Below are positions 35,637 through 47,791 of a DNA stretch of 64,000 nt, piece by piece; within the stretch, counting starts at the first letter, position 1; the number at the start of each line of letters is the position of its first letter. Source of the DNA: Adiantum capillus-veneris (taxonomy: Eukaryota > Streptophyta > Polypodiopsida > Polypodiales > Pteridaceae); contig CM043949.1 of the NCBI GenBank assembly GCA_014529385.2, positions 145,065,350 through 145,129,349 on the forward strand. The letters are read 5' to 3'. Below the pieces are notes generated by a model. That model ran no database searches. It was not told the origin of the DNA and saw only the letters and a program-made list of their open reading frames with translations. Position numbers and translations under genes: made by a program.

Positions 35637-37140
35637 TCAAAAAGTGACTCCAATGGAATGCCAAGTTTGTAGAAAATATCTTAATATATAAACTGCAAAA
35701 TATCTTTGCTCGTGATGTGCTTAACAGCTTTGGCTTCGGCCCACCTAGATAGATAGTCAATAACAATAAGTATGTAACATTTGCCTCTAGCTGACAGGTA
35801 GAGGACCTATTGCATCAATACCCCACTTCTCACACACATCATAAGCCACAATGGTGCCTCTAATTTCTAATTTGAGAAACCTATTTTGCATGCTTTGACA
35901 CTCTTTACATGACCTACACTAATGATGAACATCACATTGAATGCTTGGCCACACATACCCCTCCTACAAGAATTTATGCAAAGTGATCTTTGAAGAAAAC
36001 TGACCACCACAAGAACCCTCATGATTCTCCTCTAAAAAATTTTAAATTTCCTCTTTCCAAGGCACTTTTCTCATCACAAGATCAACCCCCTTCATATATA
36101 AGGCCTCACCAAGCAGCACATGCCTTTTGGCACGACATAGGAAGGCATACTTTTTTGACTTCTCCAACTCTGATGGAAGCATACCTGTTTGAAGAAACTC
36201 TTTCTTCCTCTCTAAACCTTACCTTCCCAAATAAAGAGGAGAATCAGCCATTATCACATACAATTGCGCAATTGAAGCCTGTGTTGCACCATGTGCCTCT
36301 TCATTTTGAGACTTGTCCACATGCCTTAAACTCCAAGCTTCAAAATGCTTAAGTAGATTCTTCACTTGAAAACAAATATTTTTTAGCCTTGGATTCTTAC
36401 TTTTCCACACCCCAAGTACTTTCTTAACCACCAAAAGAGCATCACCTCTTACCCTCACACGATGGATGCCCAAGCTCAAGGCAAAGGTTGAGTCCTTTCT
36501 CCAAAGTAGCATACTCGGCTTCATTGTTGCTTTGTGTTGTAAGATTCAAACTCCTTTTAGTTACCAAAGTACGTTGAGGATCATAGATTACATCAACTTT
36601 TGAAGCTTCACCATGCGCTTTCCTATAAGAGCCATCAAAAAACTATAGTCTATGTCATGAGCTTCCATGTGTTGCTTCTTCACTGCGTCCCCCTTAAGAA
36701 GAGGAGGGATTTCCTTATAAGTAAGAAAATAAGCCAATGTAGCCCTTGTACTCTCCTCAACAATAAAAGAGAATTGGAATTTCTATAACTCCACAATCCA
36801 CTTCATGAGCCTCTTTGACAAAGTAGGTCTATTCACCAATTGAGGTAGAAGAGTGTAGCTAGTGAGGAATGTGAATGGTTTAGGGAGAAGGGAGTGGCTA
36901 AACCTTCTACATGCATAAATCACACACACCATGATGAGCTCCACTTCATTATAGCCTCTTTCCACCTCTAGCTTTACCCTGCTAGCACAATAGATAGGCT
37001 TCATGTAGTGGGAGTTGTTACCTCTTTGAAGAAGCACAGCTCCAATAGCATCCTCACCTACTGATGAATTCACATAAAACTTGTTATCCCAATTAGGAGC
37101 TTGCATAGCAGGAAGAGAACAAAGAATCTCTTTGATATCC
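35637..37140 (-). pseudogene. Element D RNase H pair and integrase N-terminal half
   Basis: Minus-strand reading from 37106: degenerate gypsy RNase H (FYVNSSVGEDAIGAVLL, then FLTSYTLLPQLV where TDH is expected), then a second, plant-type RNase H (about 36600-36220; VRGDALLVVKKVLGVWKSK and FEAWSLRHVDKSQNEEAHG), then the zinc and first catalytic Asp region of integrase (EKWGIDAIGPLP, about 35830). Multiple stops occur. Intact equivalents are in element E. Element A separates it from 960-1738. Confidence 0.85.
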
Positions 37141-37167
37141 TGTAGAGGGGGGAAGATCCCTCTACAA

Positions 37168-37214
<47 letters not shown>

Positions 37215-37407
37215 ACGTCCGCCGCCATAACTGATTACTATGATTGAAAGCCTGATGATTACAAAGGTTATAAGAGCCCATTATTATAGGTTTGTAGTGT
37301 CCCCTCGCTCCTCATGAGCCACACCCGTTCGCATCCCCTCTAAGGTTCAAGACCATCCAATACGGCCAAGGCATAACACATGGCATACACAGTCTTATGC
37401 CGTAACA
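37141..37407. repeat. Element F left LTR with (AG)n
   Basis: Contains an uninterrupted AG run at about 37171-37211 (about 40 bp). The rest aligns with 38975-39279 apart from small indels. Confidence 0.8.
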
Positions 37408-38974
37408 CTTGGCACGCACGGAGGACCTGATCCCAACAACCCTTGATTCGTGTAAACCCAAATGTGCAGTGGTACAGTGCTACCATTTAAGGGATGGAAA
37501 CCCATACAACAAATTTAAAACACCACATCAAAATTCATTTGGGAAGTGTGATGCAAGTATAGTTGTCAAGGCCGCACTCTGGCTCTTTGGCTCTTTGCTC
37601 CTGGACCACCCATCTCCATCACTCGCATCCCGAACTCGGTGAAATTTTCCCCGTAATTCGCTGCAACTTTTGCGAACCCCTTACCACATTGTTCCACATT
37701 TTGCCGCTCGACATGCGCACATGTTTTAGTTACAAAGCAAAATGCTTATGTAATTGCCGTATCTAGAACTGTGTGAATCCTTGCTTAATAGTGAAGTGTG
37801 TGTTAAAAAGTAACTATGGATTATTTTGATGGTTCATCCTGTTGATCTGCCAACACACAGGCAGCCACTTGCACCGCAGCAGGCTTGCACCGCATAAACC
37901 TTGTCTACATGAATCCGCAGTATTGCATAAGCTGCCACATTCCAACTCCGCACAAAGCTTTGCTGACTGACCCCGCACTATTGCCCACGGCGAGTACTCC
38001 TCTGCGAACTTTTGAAAATATCCCACACATGCTCTTCTGATTCCAGGGACACCTCAAGGGTGAGGACCCCCTGATAGAACTCTCGTGGCACGCGTGTGTG
38101 GCCCGCTAATGCCAATGCCGAACTTGCCCCTGCACTCCAGCACTATGAACTTCGCCTGCAAACATTCCGTAATTCCCATTGACCACACAGATTCTCGATT
38201 GCTTTGCTGCTTCTTTGGATGCACGCTCGCCAGACCGCCCCGTAAGCACAAGGTCATGGCTGCTCTGATCAGGCAGTCACGGCTGGGCTGCCTCCTGATG
38301 AAGATCACGCACCCACGCCATCATGCCAACCTGCAACAATTTTTCTTGCATGCAATGTCCAACAACATTGTAAGGAAACTTCTTTGAGCTGCGACCTGTT
38401 CTTTCTACACTTTCTTGGCTAAACAGTGCATTTCCTGTTCTTTCCACACTCGCTGGTAGCACACCAGGCAGCCCCTTCATGTCGCCTTCTTTCTTGCTCT
38501 TGGAATAGCAGCCATCACTTCTTCTCTCTGTGGTCCCTCTACTTTGTCAGCACCTTTGATTCCATTTCCATGTTTACATCGCCTTCTCAGGTCCGCTCTG
38601 TAATAGCAAGCCAATATTTGGCCTCTCCGGATAGCACCAACATCTGTTGCTCGCCTCCTACATTTCCCATGCTTTCTCCCTCTTGGCGGCTCCTTGCAGA
38701 CCCCAACCAATCCCATTGTCTTGCATTGGATAGCAATCTGCAACGCCTCTTGATCCCCTCATGGCGCAACCCACAGGAATTCATGTGCGAGGAAAGAGGG
38801 AGAGAGAGGGCTCGCTTGAGGGGGGCAAGGACATCTTTCTGCATGTAGAGTGTAGAAAAACGTGTACGGCTTGCTTTGCAGTCGATGGTGATGCTGCTGC
38901 AGCATGGCAGCGCTCATGGCCATGGCCGGCTTGTCATTACCAAAGGGGAATCCGCTCCGCGCGTGGTCGCCATA
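37408..38974. other. Element F internal region, unrecognised
   Basis: About 1.57 kb, visibly more GC-rich than the surrounding element D sequence. Frames up to 140 codons exist on both strands but none resembles a protein I know. Could be captured host sequence or simply noncoding element body. Confidence 0.5.
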
Positions 38975-39279
<305 letters not shown>

Positions 39280-40430
39280 AATACCTTGGAAAACCTCTTC
39301 ACATTCGTTCATCCATTGTAGAGTATCCAACCTTGCTACTTGTTGTAGAGGATAAAAAAGTTGAGAGGACAAATCCATGAACATTGCCATATAATTCACC
39401 TTTTGAATGAAAGTAGCAAGTTGTCGTGTATCCTTAGGTGATGGAGGAGCACCAAAGCCTTCACTTTGTCAGGATCCGCTTTAATCCCATTCTCTGAGAT
39501 CATATGTCCCAATCTTGGTTGAGCAAGATGACACTTCTTTGGGTTGAGTTGACCTCCACTTTCATCATATTGCTTCAATGTCATCCCAAGATTTTCACAA
39601 TGATCCTTTCTAGAGATATAAACACAAAAGTCATCAATAAGATTTTTCACAAACTTGCCAAGAAAGGGAGAGAACACCTTATTGACGCGCTTTTGATACC
39701 ACGCACAACTATTCATAAGACCAAAAGAAAGCACACAATAACAAAAGCATCCCCGTGGTCTGATAACTGTGGTCTTCTTTCGACCTTCTAAAGCCAAGGT
39801 GAGCTGAAAATATCGTGAGAATCCATCACATACACTTTACCTCTCATGCCCTACAATAGAATCAAGTATGTCATCTATGAAAGGAAGAGGGCATGCATCC
39901 CTCTTTATAGCTACATTTAGAGGCTTAAAATAAACACATATTCTCCACTTTCCATCCTTCTTTGGTGTGACAACAACAAGACTCACCCATTCTACAGTTC
40001 TCATAGGATATATGAAACTTGCTTCAAGAAGCTTGTCTACTTCTTCCTTAAAAGCATTAAGTTGTACCTGTCTTATTCTCCTTAGCTTTTGGTGTACAAG
40101 CTGATCTCCTTCCTTGATTGGAATGTGGATTTCCTCTCCCTTGAAGCCTCTAATTTCCTCATAAGAAGTGATGAATAAGTGGGGAAATTGTTGTATCATA
40201 TGTAGGTACTCACCCTTCTCATGACTAGTCAAGCAGGGAGACAACATACCTTGTATCGGCTCCTGTTTGACATTAGGTTGAACTTTGGGTTGCATCAGTT
40301 GTTCAATTTCTTCATGAGGACCAGAGATATCGTCATTCTCCATAAGGCCAAGAAATCTTTGTTTCTCATCATGCTCTTCTTCAAGAAACAAGGAGGAGAC
40401 ATCTAGATCATTCAAAGATAGGACTCTTAC
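39280..40430 (-). pseudogene. Element D reverse transcriptase
   Basis: Minus strand: acidic N-terminal region, then EEIRGFKGEEIHIPIKEG, KKDGKWRICVYFKPLN (about 39960), the catalytic-core continuation and LIDDFCVYIS (about 39640), QLNPKKCHLAQP and YPLQQVARL. Equivalent to residues about 1-420 of element E pol. Frame changes near 39840 and 39400 break it. The box reads LIDD here and FTDD in E instead of YxDD. Confidence 0.87.
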
Positions 40431-40890
40431 TTACCCCCTTGCAGGCTCCTTCCTCATGGGGTTGACTACATGCTTCCATTGCCTCTTTAACTTAGTACAC
40501 ATCTCCATGAGTTTCCCAAAGGTAACATCAGCCTTTCTACCCACCAAAACAGCCCGTAAACTATAATTTGGTTGCCCTTCTCCAAAAGTAAAGTCGGATG
40601 CATTGTAATGTTGCTTGGGTTTTCTCTTCTTCTTCTCCTTACTAGTACCTGTTTCAACATGTTTCCCTCTTTTATGGTTGGGACTTGCATCACTCATATC
40701 ATGATCGCTTGTAACCCTCTTACCTACAGGCATGAACATAGCTCCCAAATCATCCTCTTTCTTCTCCAAACAAATTATGATTACCACGTTTGTTTTGCCC
40801 TTCTCTTCAGTTGTTGTCAAACCGCTTGGCCCTACTTCCCCTTTAATCTCAATACCATAATCATTAGGAAGAGAATGGGGTCTAGGAGGG
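40431..40890 (-). pseudogene. Element D gag C-terminus
   Basis: Minus-strand translation (NDYGIEIKGEVG ... GKRVTSDHDMSDASPNHKRGKH ... RKADVTFGKLMEM) matches element E 49800-50250. A Lys-rich basic stretch precedes the protease region. The link to the zinc-knuckle part of gag is broken by 1.7 kb of inserted DNA including element G. Confidence 0.82.
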
Positions 40891-41206
40891 CCTCTTTATT
40901 TGGTAGTTTAAGGAAGTCAAAGCTCTAGTATTAAAACAAAGGAATCAAAGGACAACTTTTGAATTCAAACAAGAAAAATGGATAGTTTATTTGAATTCAA
41001 ATCTTCCCTTCAAAATAAAATGTAAAATTTACCAGGCAAAACTATATCATGTAGCATATCTACTGAAAGAGCTCGGCGTGTAGATTACAAATCTATAATC
41101 TCCGCTCAAATTGGAGATTATATGTAGAAGTTAGGGAAGGCCAAAAATCATAAAGTTGGCCCCCCCTTTTTTGAGGGATAAAAGTGTATCCTTTGACCAT
41201 TCTTAA
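40891..41206. other. AT-rich insert next to element G
   Basis: About 315 bases that interrupt element D gag and lie outside the G termini; no coding signal. It contains a GGATAAAAGTGTATCC inverted repeat at about 41186-41201 that resembles G's subterminal motifs, so the true G boundary may be farther out. Confidence 0.4.
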
Positions 41207-42534
41207 CACTAGGTTGGTAACCTAACAGGACATAAAAGTGTCCTTTCAAGGTTTTGAAAAAAATCTCCAAAACCATAGTAGATCCACTCATTTTGTAAAA
41301 TCATTTCATGAGGTTATAGTTCAAGGCGTACTACACATGGAAAAAATAAGAAACTTGTAAAATTTCTCATCTTTTGGTCACACCAAGCCTCCAAAGTTGA
41401 TGGACCAGTACATTTTCATCAAAACAGTCATTTCTTACGTTTTGTTGCATAAAAATAAGATTAGGGCTTTTTATAGGACTTGAGATAAATTCCCTAGTTA
41501 ACTTCAATGGGTTGGTGATCAGAACATATGATTTCTTCTCACTCACTATTTTTTGTTTTGCCAAAAGAAATAGGTACAAAAAAGTTGAATTTTTACCATT
41601 CTGCAAACCTATCATCAAAGTTCCTATAGCCACGCTCAATACAAATAATATATAAATGTTTTCTTAGTTCCCTATTGTCCTTTAGGTTCATAAGGAGACA
41701 TGCGGCATGTCAAAAGAATAATACATCTCTTACCAAGGGGAATCTTGGGGACAAAGATGAAGTGCTAAATACAGCAAACATGAAAAAACTGGGTTCAACA
41801 TTATGAGTTGTAGAATCTCATGGAAACTATTCAATATCTAGCCAAATTTGATCCTTATGACTAGATATGGTTACTACCTACAAAATGCATGTAGTTGTCA
41901 CAAGAAACTAACAATATTGAAAAATCTATACTTGATATACTAGAATGTTTCGTTTTCTTCCATAATTGAAAAAATCAACCATCGTTGTCTACTATGCAAA
42001 ATAGGGTATTAGGTGTCCCAAAACTCAAGGAATATTAGCTTTATGTTACAATATGCGACATAGAAAATCAAAACTGCATTTGGATATCATGAAAGCCACC
42101 AAAAAAATCATAGAAAAGCTAAAATTGACTAAAAAACAGGATTTGATAATTTTTGTAATTTGGTCATAACTTACAACTTTAAGATTTATTTCTCCCTAGA
42201 AGCATCAGGACATGTTGAGGACTTCTAAAGATAGTTCTCTAGCATTATAGACCTCACAAACATGAATTCTAGAGTGGTATAGTTGCAAAAAGCCAAAAAC
42301 AAGACAAGTTTTTCACACAGTTTAGGTTGTGAAATGTTGTGCAAGGACAAGGTTAAAGATGGAATTGATATTCCAAAAAAATGTCGAGTTTTTTTCAGCT
42401 TATGAGACAACTTTCTAGACAGATAGCACCTCAAAATCCATTTTGAAACTCTTGACATAATTCAAGGAAAATGGTCACTTAACAGGACAGAAAAGTGTCC
42501 CAGGACATAAAAGTGTCCCATTACCAACCTAGTG
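41207..42534. mobile_element. Element G: non-autonomous TIR DNA transposon
   Basis: Perfect 14-bp terminal inverted repeats CACTAGGTTGGTAA, flanked on both sides by TTAA (41203-41206 and 42535-42538). Inside each end are AGGACA(T/G)AAAAGTGTCC repeats: one on the left (41227-41244) and two on the right (42484-42500, 42502-42518). The 1.3-kb AT-rich interior has no transposase. CACTA-type ends with a 4-bp TTAA flank are an odd mix, so the superfamily is undecided. Confidence 0.75.
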
Positions 42535-42579
42535 TTAAACCTCTCTTACACACCCACCATTCTTGCACACATGGCATGC

Positions 42580-43500
42580 ACCTATTTGTCAAAATGTTAA
42601 TCACCTCCATAATCTATGGAGGAAGAGGAAACATGTCACCACCCATTCTCTTTGGTTTGTCACATTGAGGGCTTCTATGACCCCATTCACCACAATTGTA
42701 ACATTCAAACATATCCACTCTTCCAGCTAAGACTCTTCCTCTACCACCCTTAAACCCCTCTTTGCTTCCATATCCACGTCCATATCCATAGCTTTGATCT
42801 CTTCCACCTCCCATCATATGCACACTGAGATTCTTCATAAGACCTATAACCTCTTGCATCTCCTTGCGAAAAGCATTCACATCATGTGAAGCTTGTTGAT
42901 CATAACCTGGCTCCCTACTGAGGACCCTTGATTGCTCTACCACTTTCATTTGAATCTTTGGCTCGACATTGATTCCAAGTTGATGAAGAAGATCTTCTTT
43001 CCACTCTTTATTCTTTGTAATTTTGACTTCCTCCTCAAAGGTCCTTGGCTACTTAAGCTCTACCTTCAAGTGTAGGTTACTCCTCAAACTTGCAAGAAAC
43101 CAATCCTTATTCAACATGGCTAGAGTAATTTCAACCCCCTAAGATGTACACCAGTTTTTCCATAACGCATTTACAAAGTCTTCTATGGTCTGGCCTTCAC
43201 CCTGTACCAAGCCTTGAATGGACTACCATACCTTTTGTGGGTCTTCTACCTATTGAAAGTGTGTAAGAAAAGTATACTTTACCATTTCATAAGTCATAAC
43301 TTGAGGAGGTTGGGCTGATTGTAGCTCCTTTTCATAGCCTTCCAACCATTCCTTATCATCTCCCTTCAAACAGAAGTAGAAGATTCGTAGCACCAACGCT
43401 GGGTCTTGCTTGTCAAAGCAAGAAGGCAACCAAACTCCATTCATTGAATGAAACCTTTGGAAATTTCATTTGATTTCCCACTAAACTCCGGAAAACTAAA
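42580..43500 (-). pseudogene. Element D gag N-terminal and zinc-knuckle region
   Basis: Minus strand: CLKGDDKEWLEGYEKELQSAQPPQ (about 43390-43300) matches E gag's capsid, and CYNCGEWGHRSPQC (about 42690-42650) is a CCHC zinc knuckle nearly identical to E's. Several stops. The N-terminal codons near 43480 are degraded. Confidence 0.85.
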
Positions 43501-43547
43501 CGCCGTGTCTCCGAAAACCTGTAAACTGAAGGTAACTTGAAGCGATT

Positions 43548-43565
43548 CCTCGGTGGCGGGCACCA
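43548..43565 (-). promoter_or_regulatory. Element D primer binding site
   Basis: Minus strand TGGTGCCCGCCACCGAGG lies three bases inside the LTR. The same place in element E reads TGGTGCCCCCACTGAGGA. The tRNA is not identified; its 3' end would read GGGCACCA. Confidence 0.7.
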
Positions 43566-43568
43566 AAA

Positions 43569-44289
43569 TGCTCAAACTTCTATAGCTTTGTCACCCAAGA
43601 GCGTTGAAAGAGCACTACAAGAGCACCAAAATCTTTGGGAAACCCCTTTGAAACACCACAAATCCAAAAAGAGTATTCCCCTTGGGAATTTACTAGCCCA
43701 TTGCCCACCCAAGAGACTATGTCCCAAAGAAGGAATAAACCTGTTTAGGCACGGAATTACGGACGTCTCATAGCAATGCTCTTGAAAACAAAGATTTTCC
43801 CTTCATCAAAAACCACTTTAAAAATACCCCTTTCAAATCATATATCACCCACAAGGCGTATGGGTTTCCACAACTCAACCTACATAGTTTTGCCCCAAAG
43901 CTTCCATATACTGTAGGCTGCAGAGAACATACCATAACTCCAAAACCCCAACTCCAAAAGACATGATTTCAAACTTCAAAAAATCTCTATAAACTCTGCA
44001 ACAAAATTTTTGAAATCCTTCAAATTGAACCCTTACACTCCTATGTGAAAAATCAACGCGAACAGGATGCTGTAGTAGGAAGAGTAGGTGTAGAAAGAGC
44101 TAGTCGAGGGCAAAAAACTACATCCAAAGGCATCAAGAAGCTAGAACGAGCTGAAACCTGCAAAATTATGAACTTTGTCTGAACATTTTTAGGTTTGTAC
44201 ATGAGTTTAAGTTATATACAGTCTCTCTTCAAAAAACTCACTCACGGGCACTTACAATAGCCTGACAGCTGTCACTAGACTAGTGACTT
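43569..44289 (-). repeat. Element D 5' LTR, larger piece
   Basis: Aligns with 61-780. The match stops at the GTGACTT motif near 44289; the missing LTR end is found in inverted orientation at 60160-60275. Confidence 0.88.
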
Positions 44290-46042
44290 TAGGGATTATT
44301 TGACAAAAATCATGTACGTAAAAATTGAGCTTATCATTGATTTATCAAAAGCATGAGGATTTAAAAAGTGGTATAATATGACCAGACTAACTAGCATCTA
44401 TATACATGCTCATTTTCTTGTAGGTAAAGTAGATTCTCCTTTTGGGGAACTTCATGTTGGCAGCCACACGGCTAAACCATGGTGCCCCTAGGATACCATC
44501 CTCATGTTGGAGAGTGGAGATGAAAAAGTATTCTTTTTTGACATAGCTTTGGACATGAAGCGTCAACTTCACAATCAACGGAGTAACAGAGGCTTGCTTT
44601 TCCTTGAAAGCGATTTCAGCAATTACAATATCTCCCATCTCAAAAGTTGAATGCTCAACTTGGTGGCCAACTCCGTTGATATGAAGTTGTGAGTAGAGAC
44701 AGGTTCAAACAAGGTAAAGGCATCATGCTCCCTTACCTTTCCCCAAGCATAGGAGAACATTTGTGGTCCTTGCAAAAAGTTTCAAGTTCTTCAAAAGAGA
44801 GTTTATTTTTACCTTTGTAGACTCCCTTCTCCTTGGACCAATTGTTTTTGCTGTTATTGTTGTTGGAATTACCTTGGGAAGAATTTTGGTTTTCCCCTTT
44901 GCATCACTTTTGTCTTTTCTTTCCATCGTCTTGACATTCTTTCAGCCCCTTGTTGAAAATTGATGTGCGAAGCAACCATATTATGATGGATTAATCCGGT
45001 GATAGAACCAAGCCATTGGTAGTTGACATACTGGGCCATCTCTTCAGGTAATCCCACACAGAATTGTTGCTTTTTCTCGGCAAATTCTATCTTTTGGAAG
45101 ACAGTATCCTTGAGATGTAAATCCCAAAACTTGTCCACGTATTTGTGGATAGACTCATGAGAGAGAAGCTTCAAACTACACCATTCGGTAAGCACTTTCT
45201 CTTTTGCATCGCTTGCAAAAAATTGATTCATGATGGAAACTCGTAGAGTTTCTCATGTCTTTGGGGCTTCTCCATTGCCACCAAGGCTAGCCCACCATTG
45301 ACGAGCCGGTTTTTGGAAGTGCATCGCTACATGGCATAGCTTGGAGGACTCCATGAATCCCTTGTCTCTCCAAAGGCCACATCAAATTGCTAGATGAAAT
45401 CCAATACTTTGCCGGTAGCACCAAAGATGCCATCATAGGTGAGATAATAGATATTTTTTCCTCCCTTTCTGAACTTCTTGAGCTTTTGTGACCTTCTCCA
45501 TGCAGGGTAAGATTTTTGATGTCCTCCCCTCTTGTATTCTCTAGGAGAAGAGCCATAGTTTTTATCGAAAGAGGAGGAAGGTGAAGAAGAAGGAGAAGAG
45601 AGTGACCTCTTTCTTGCCTTTTCTTCCTTTGTTTCCTCTCTTTCCTTTTGGAGTGACGAGAAGGATTGGGGATTGGTTGTTTCCTCTTGGGAGGAGTTGG
45701 ATACCGTCTAGACCGCCATCTTCATGGAACCACATCTTTAGAGGAACTTACGGATTAATTACTTTCTTGTTCTTTGGATTCCTCCTCTCGTATGGGAGAG
45801 AGTCTTCTTTTTAGGGGCTCATCAAGAGGCCTCCTAATCTCTCTCTCCTCTTGGAGAGAAAGGGAAATCCCATAGGCGCAAATTTGTTCAGTAGCTTTGG
45901 CTTACAAAGTGGGGTTGTCCATAGCTTGCTGCAGCCTAGTAGCAAGGTAATTAACAAACATGGAGGCATCATCATTAGCACATTCATTTGCAAAATCAAA
46001 TTTATCAATGTTCATTCTACTCTCTTGGTTATTGTCATCCAT
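44290..46042 (-). pseudogene. Element C2 gag and protease (inverted piece)
   Basis: Minus strand from ATG 46040-46042: gag homologous to C1 (VDKFWDLHLKDTVFQKIEF) and the protease end (LGAPWF near 44480). The protease active site reads FEPVS, having lost both Asp and Gly. Frame changes and stops are numerous. The reading ends at 44290, and its continuation lies at 60281 on the plus strand. Confidence 0.88.
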
Positions 46043-46426
46043 GATAATTATACTTATGTATAGAAGACTTTGTGCTTTGATAACCTCAAAAACCTTAGTC
46101 CCTACTCTTCTTTACCTTTGAAAATCAGCTCTCAAGCAGTTCTGGACACTGTTAATTACAAAGACTAGTAGAGAGGGTCTAACATTGCTTAGTTGATTAT
46201 GGTTTCTCTTGAGGTTGCACGTAGCTCAATAATGGTAAAGCCAAAGGTAGGTCCCAAGAGGCTCCATTATTAAGACTATAGTTCCCAATGGTGTACCTTG
46301 AACTAAGTCCTTCTCAACCAAGATAATAGATCCCTGTCCCACTTACCCTATTGCAATAAATAGGCCCAACATTTCATGGACAAATTAAGGACCTCTCTTC
46401 TTAAGCAAGAAAAGAGAAAACAATAG

Positions 46427-46438
46427 CTCTGATATCAA
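46427..46438 (-). promoter_or_regulatory. Element C2 primer binding site
   Basis: Minus strand TTGATATCAGAG directly follows the LTR end, a one-change variant of the Met-type site used by C1. Confidence 0.75.
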
Positions 46439-46653
46439 TGTAATGGAAATGGCCTATGAACTTTGAGAATAGCGAAATTAGGAGAATGAGAAAAAGCATT
46501 TTTGTGAGAATAATTTGAGAACACAGGGTGAACTTAATTGATGGTACCAACGTAACCATGGTATTTAATTAACTTGGGATGAACAATAATTTTGCAAGAG
46601 AGAGACTTTAGAGGACTTGACAACAATTGAGGACCCGATTTATGTGGAGCCGG
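46439..46653 (-). repeat. Element C2 5' LTR, 3' piece
   Basis: Aligns in reverse with the end of the C1 LTR, up to the GGAGCCGG motif. Element E interrupts it here; the remainder resumes at 55345. Confidence 0.9.
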
Positions 46654-47555
46654 TGTCAGGAGTTTTTTGGAGCAAGGGATTGCGCATATGTACATATACA
46701 TGCATGGTGCATCAAATAAAGAATTGCCCATTTTTCAGAGCCAGGTGGTTACGTGGGGCCCACATGTGTACAGGTAGGACAGGGTGTACATAGTGCATTG
46801 ATTTTCACTATCACCAGTACCAGTATGTTTTTTCTACAATAATGAGGAGTTTATAGCGCGTAAAACTTCTTGAGGAAGCTATCCGCGGGCCGACGACATG
46901 AGGTAAGTAGGTGCGTCAGATCGCATCTAGTGGCGTCAGGAGGGCGAACGGGGTCAATATTTGCACGCGGATGAGGACGGACACAACGTGGGTGTTTTCT
47001 TGTGAGAGTTATGCAGAAAGGTCATCATTAGGAACACTTTTTGGGGCCGTGCTAGGTGTGCGGATGATGCAAAAAGGTGCAACTATGCACTGCGAGGTCA
47101 GTTTTTGGCCTGTTCGGGGTTCGTTTGAGGTCATCTAAAAGACCACGGGTGCCCAACTAATAAATCTAAATGTGGGAACTGAAAAAACTGAGAGAAGACC
47201 AGAAAAAATGTGGAGAAGAGAGGAGGAACAGCCGCAGGTGTGTTTTTGGGGTTTTTGGAGCCTGTTTTGGCTGTAAACTGCTCATCCGAGGTCGGATTTG
47301 AGCACTTTGACATTGTAGACTAGAGTTTTAGGCCATTCCGGATGCGATGGCGCTGTCCAATTTGCAAAATTCCTCACTCTTTTCCTGCTGTTTTGGCTGT
47401 GTAAGTTTCTCCTATGAGCGAAGTTTCTGCTCCAGTTTGTGATTGTATCTCGTATCTTTTACCCATATTGTGTGAGCTGTTTGCCCCATTGGTGTTGGCC
47501 CAAGCTCATTTGTATATAAACATAGAAAATTCTCCTCTTTTGAGATGAGTTTTTT

Positions 47556-47592
<37 letters not shown>

Positions 47593-47767
47593 TGTGTGGA
47601 GTGGGCAAGTGGATAGTCTCTCTCCTCTCACTCCAGAGGTGTGTTCCCTGTCTCGGCCAGGTATGTTGTGTAAGCCGAGTGGTGCCCCATAGTGTATGTG
47701 TGTATCTTCCGAAGAGTGTGTATCGGGTCGTTGTAGAGGCGCTGTGTGTGTTTTCATCCCACTCACA
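46654..47767 (+). repeat. Element E 5' LTR
   Basis: Aligned with the 3' LTR it shows about 15 substitutions in the first 430 bases, plus one gap of about 40 bases. A GT run at about 47560-47591 is longer here than in the 3' LTR. Confidence 0.93.
47513..47520 (+). promoter_or_regulatory. Candidate TATA box of element E
   Basis: TATATAAA is present in the 5' LTR; the 3' LTR has TATCTAAA at the matching place. Function is inferred. Confidence 0.45.
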
Positions 47768-47773
47768 TTCTTT

Positions 47774-47791
47774 TGGTGCCCCCACTGAGGA
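47774..47791 (+). promoter_or_regulatory. Element E primer binding site
   Basis: TGGTGCCCCCACTGAGGA begins seven bases after the LTR end and parallels element D's site. The primer tRNA is unidentified. Confidence 0.7.
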
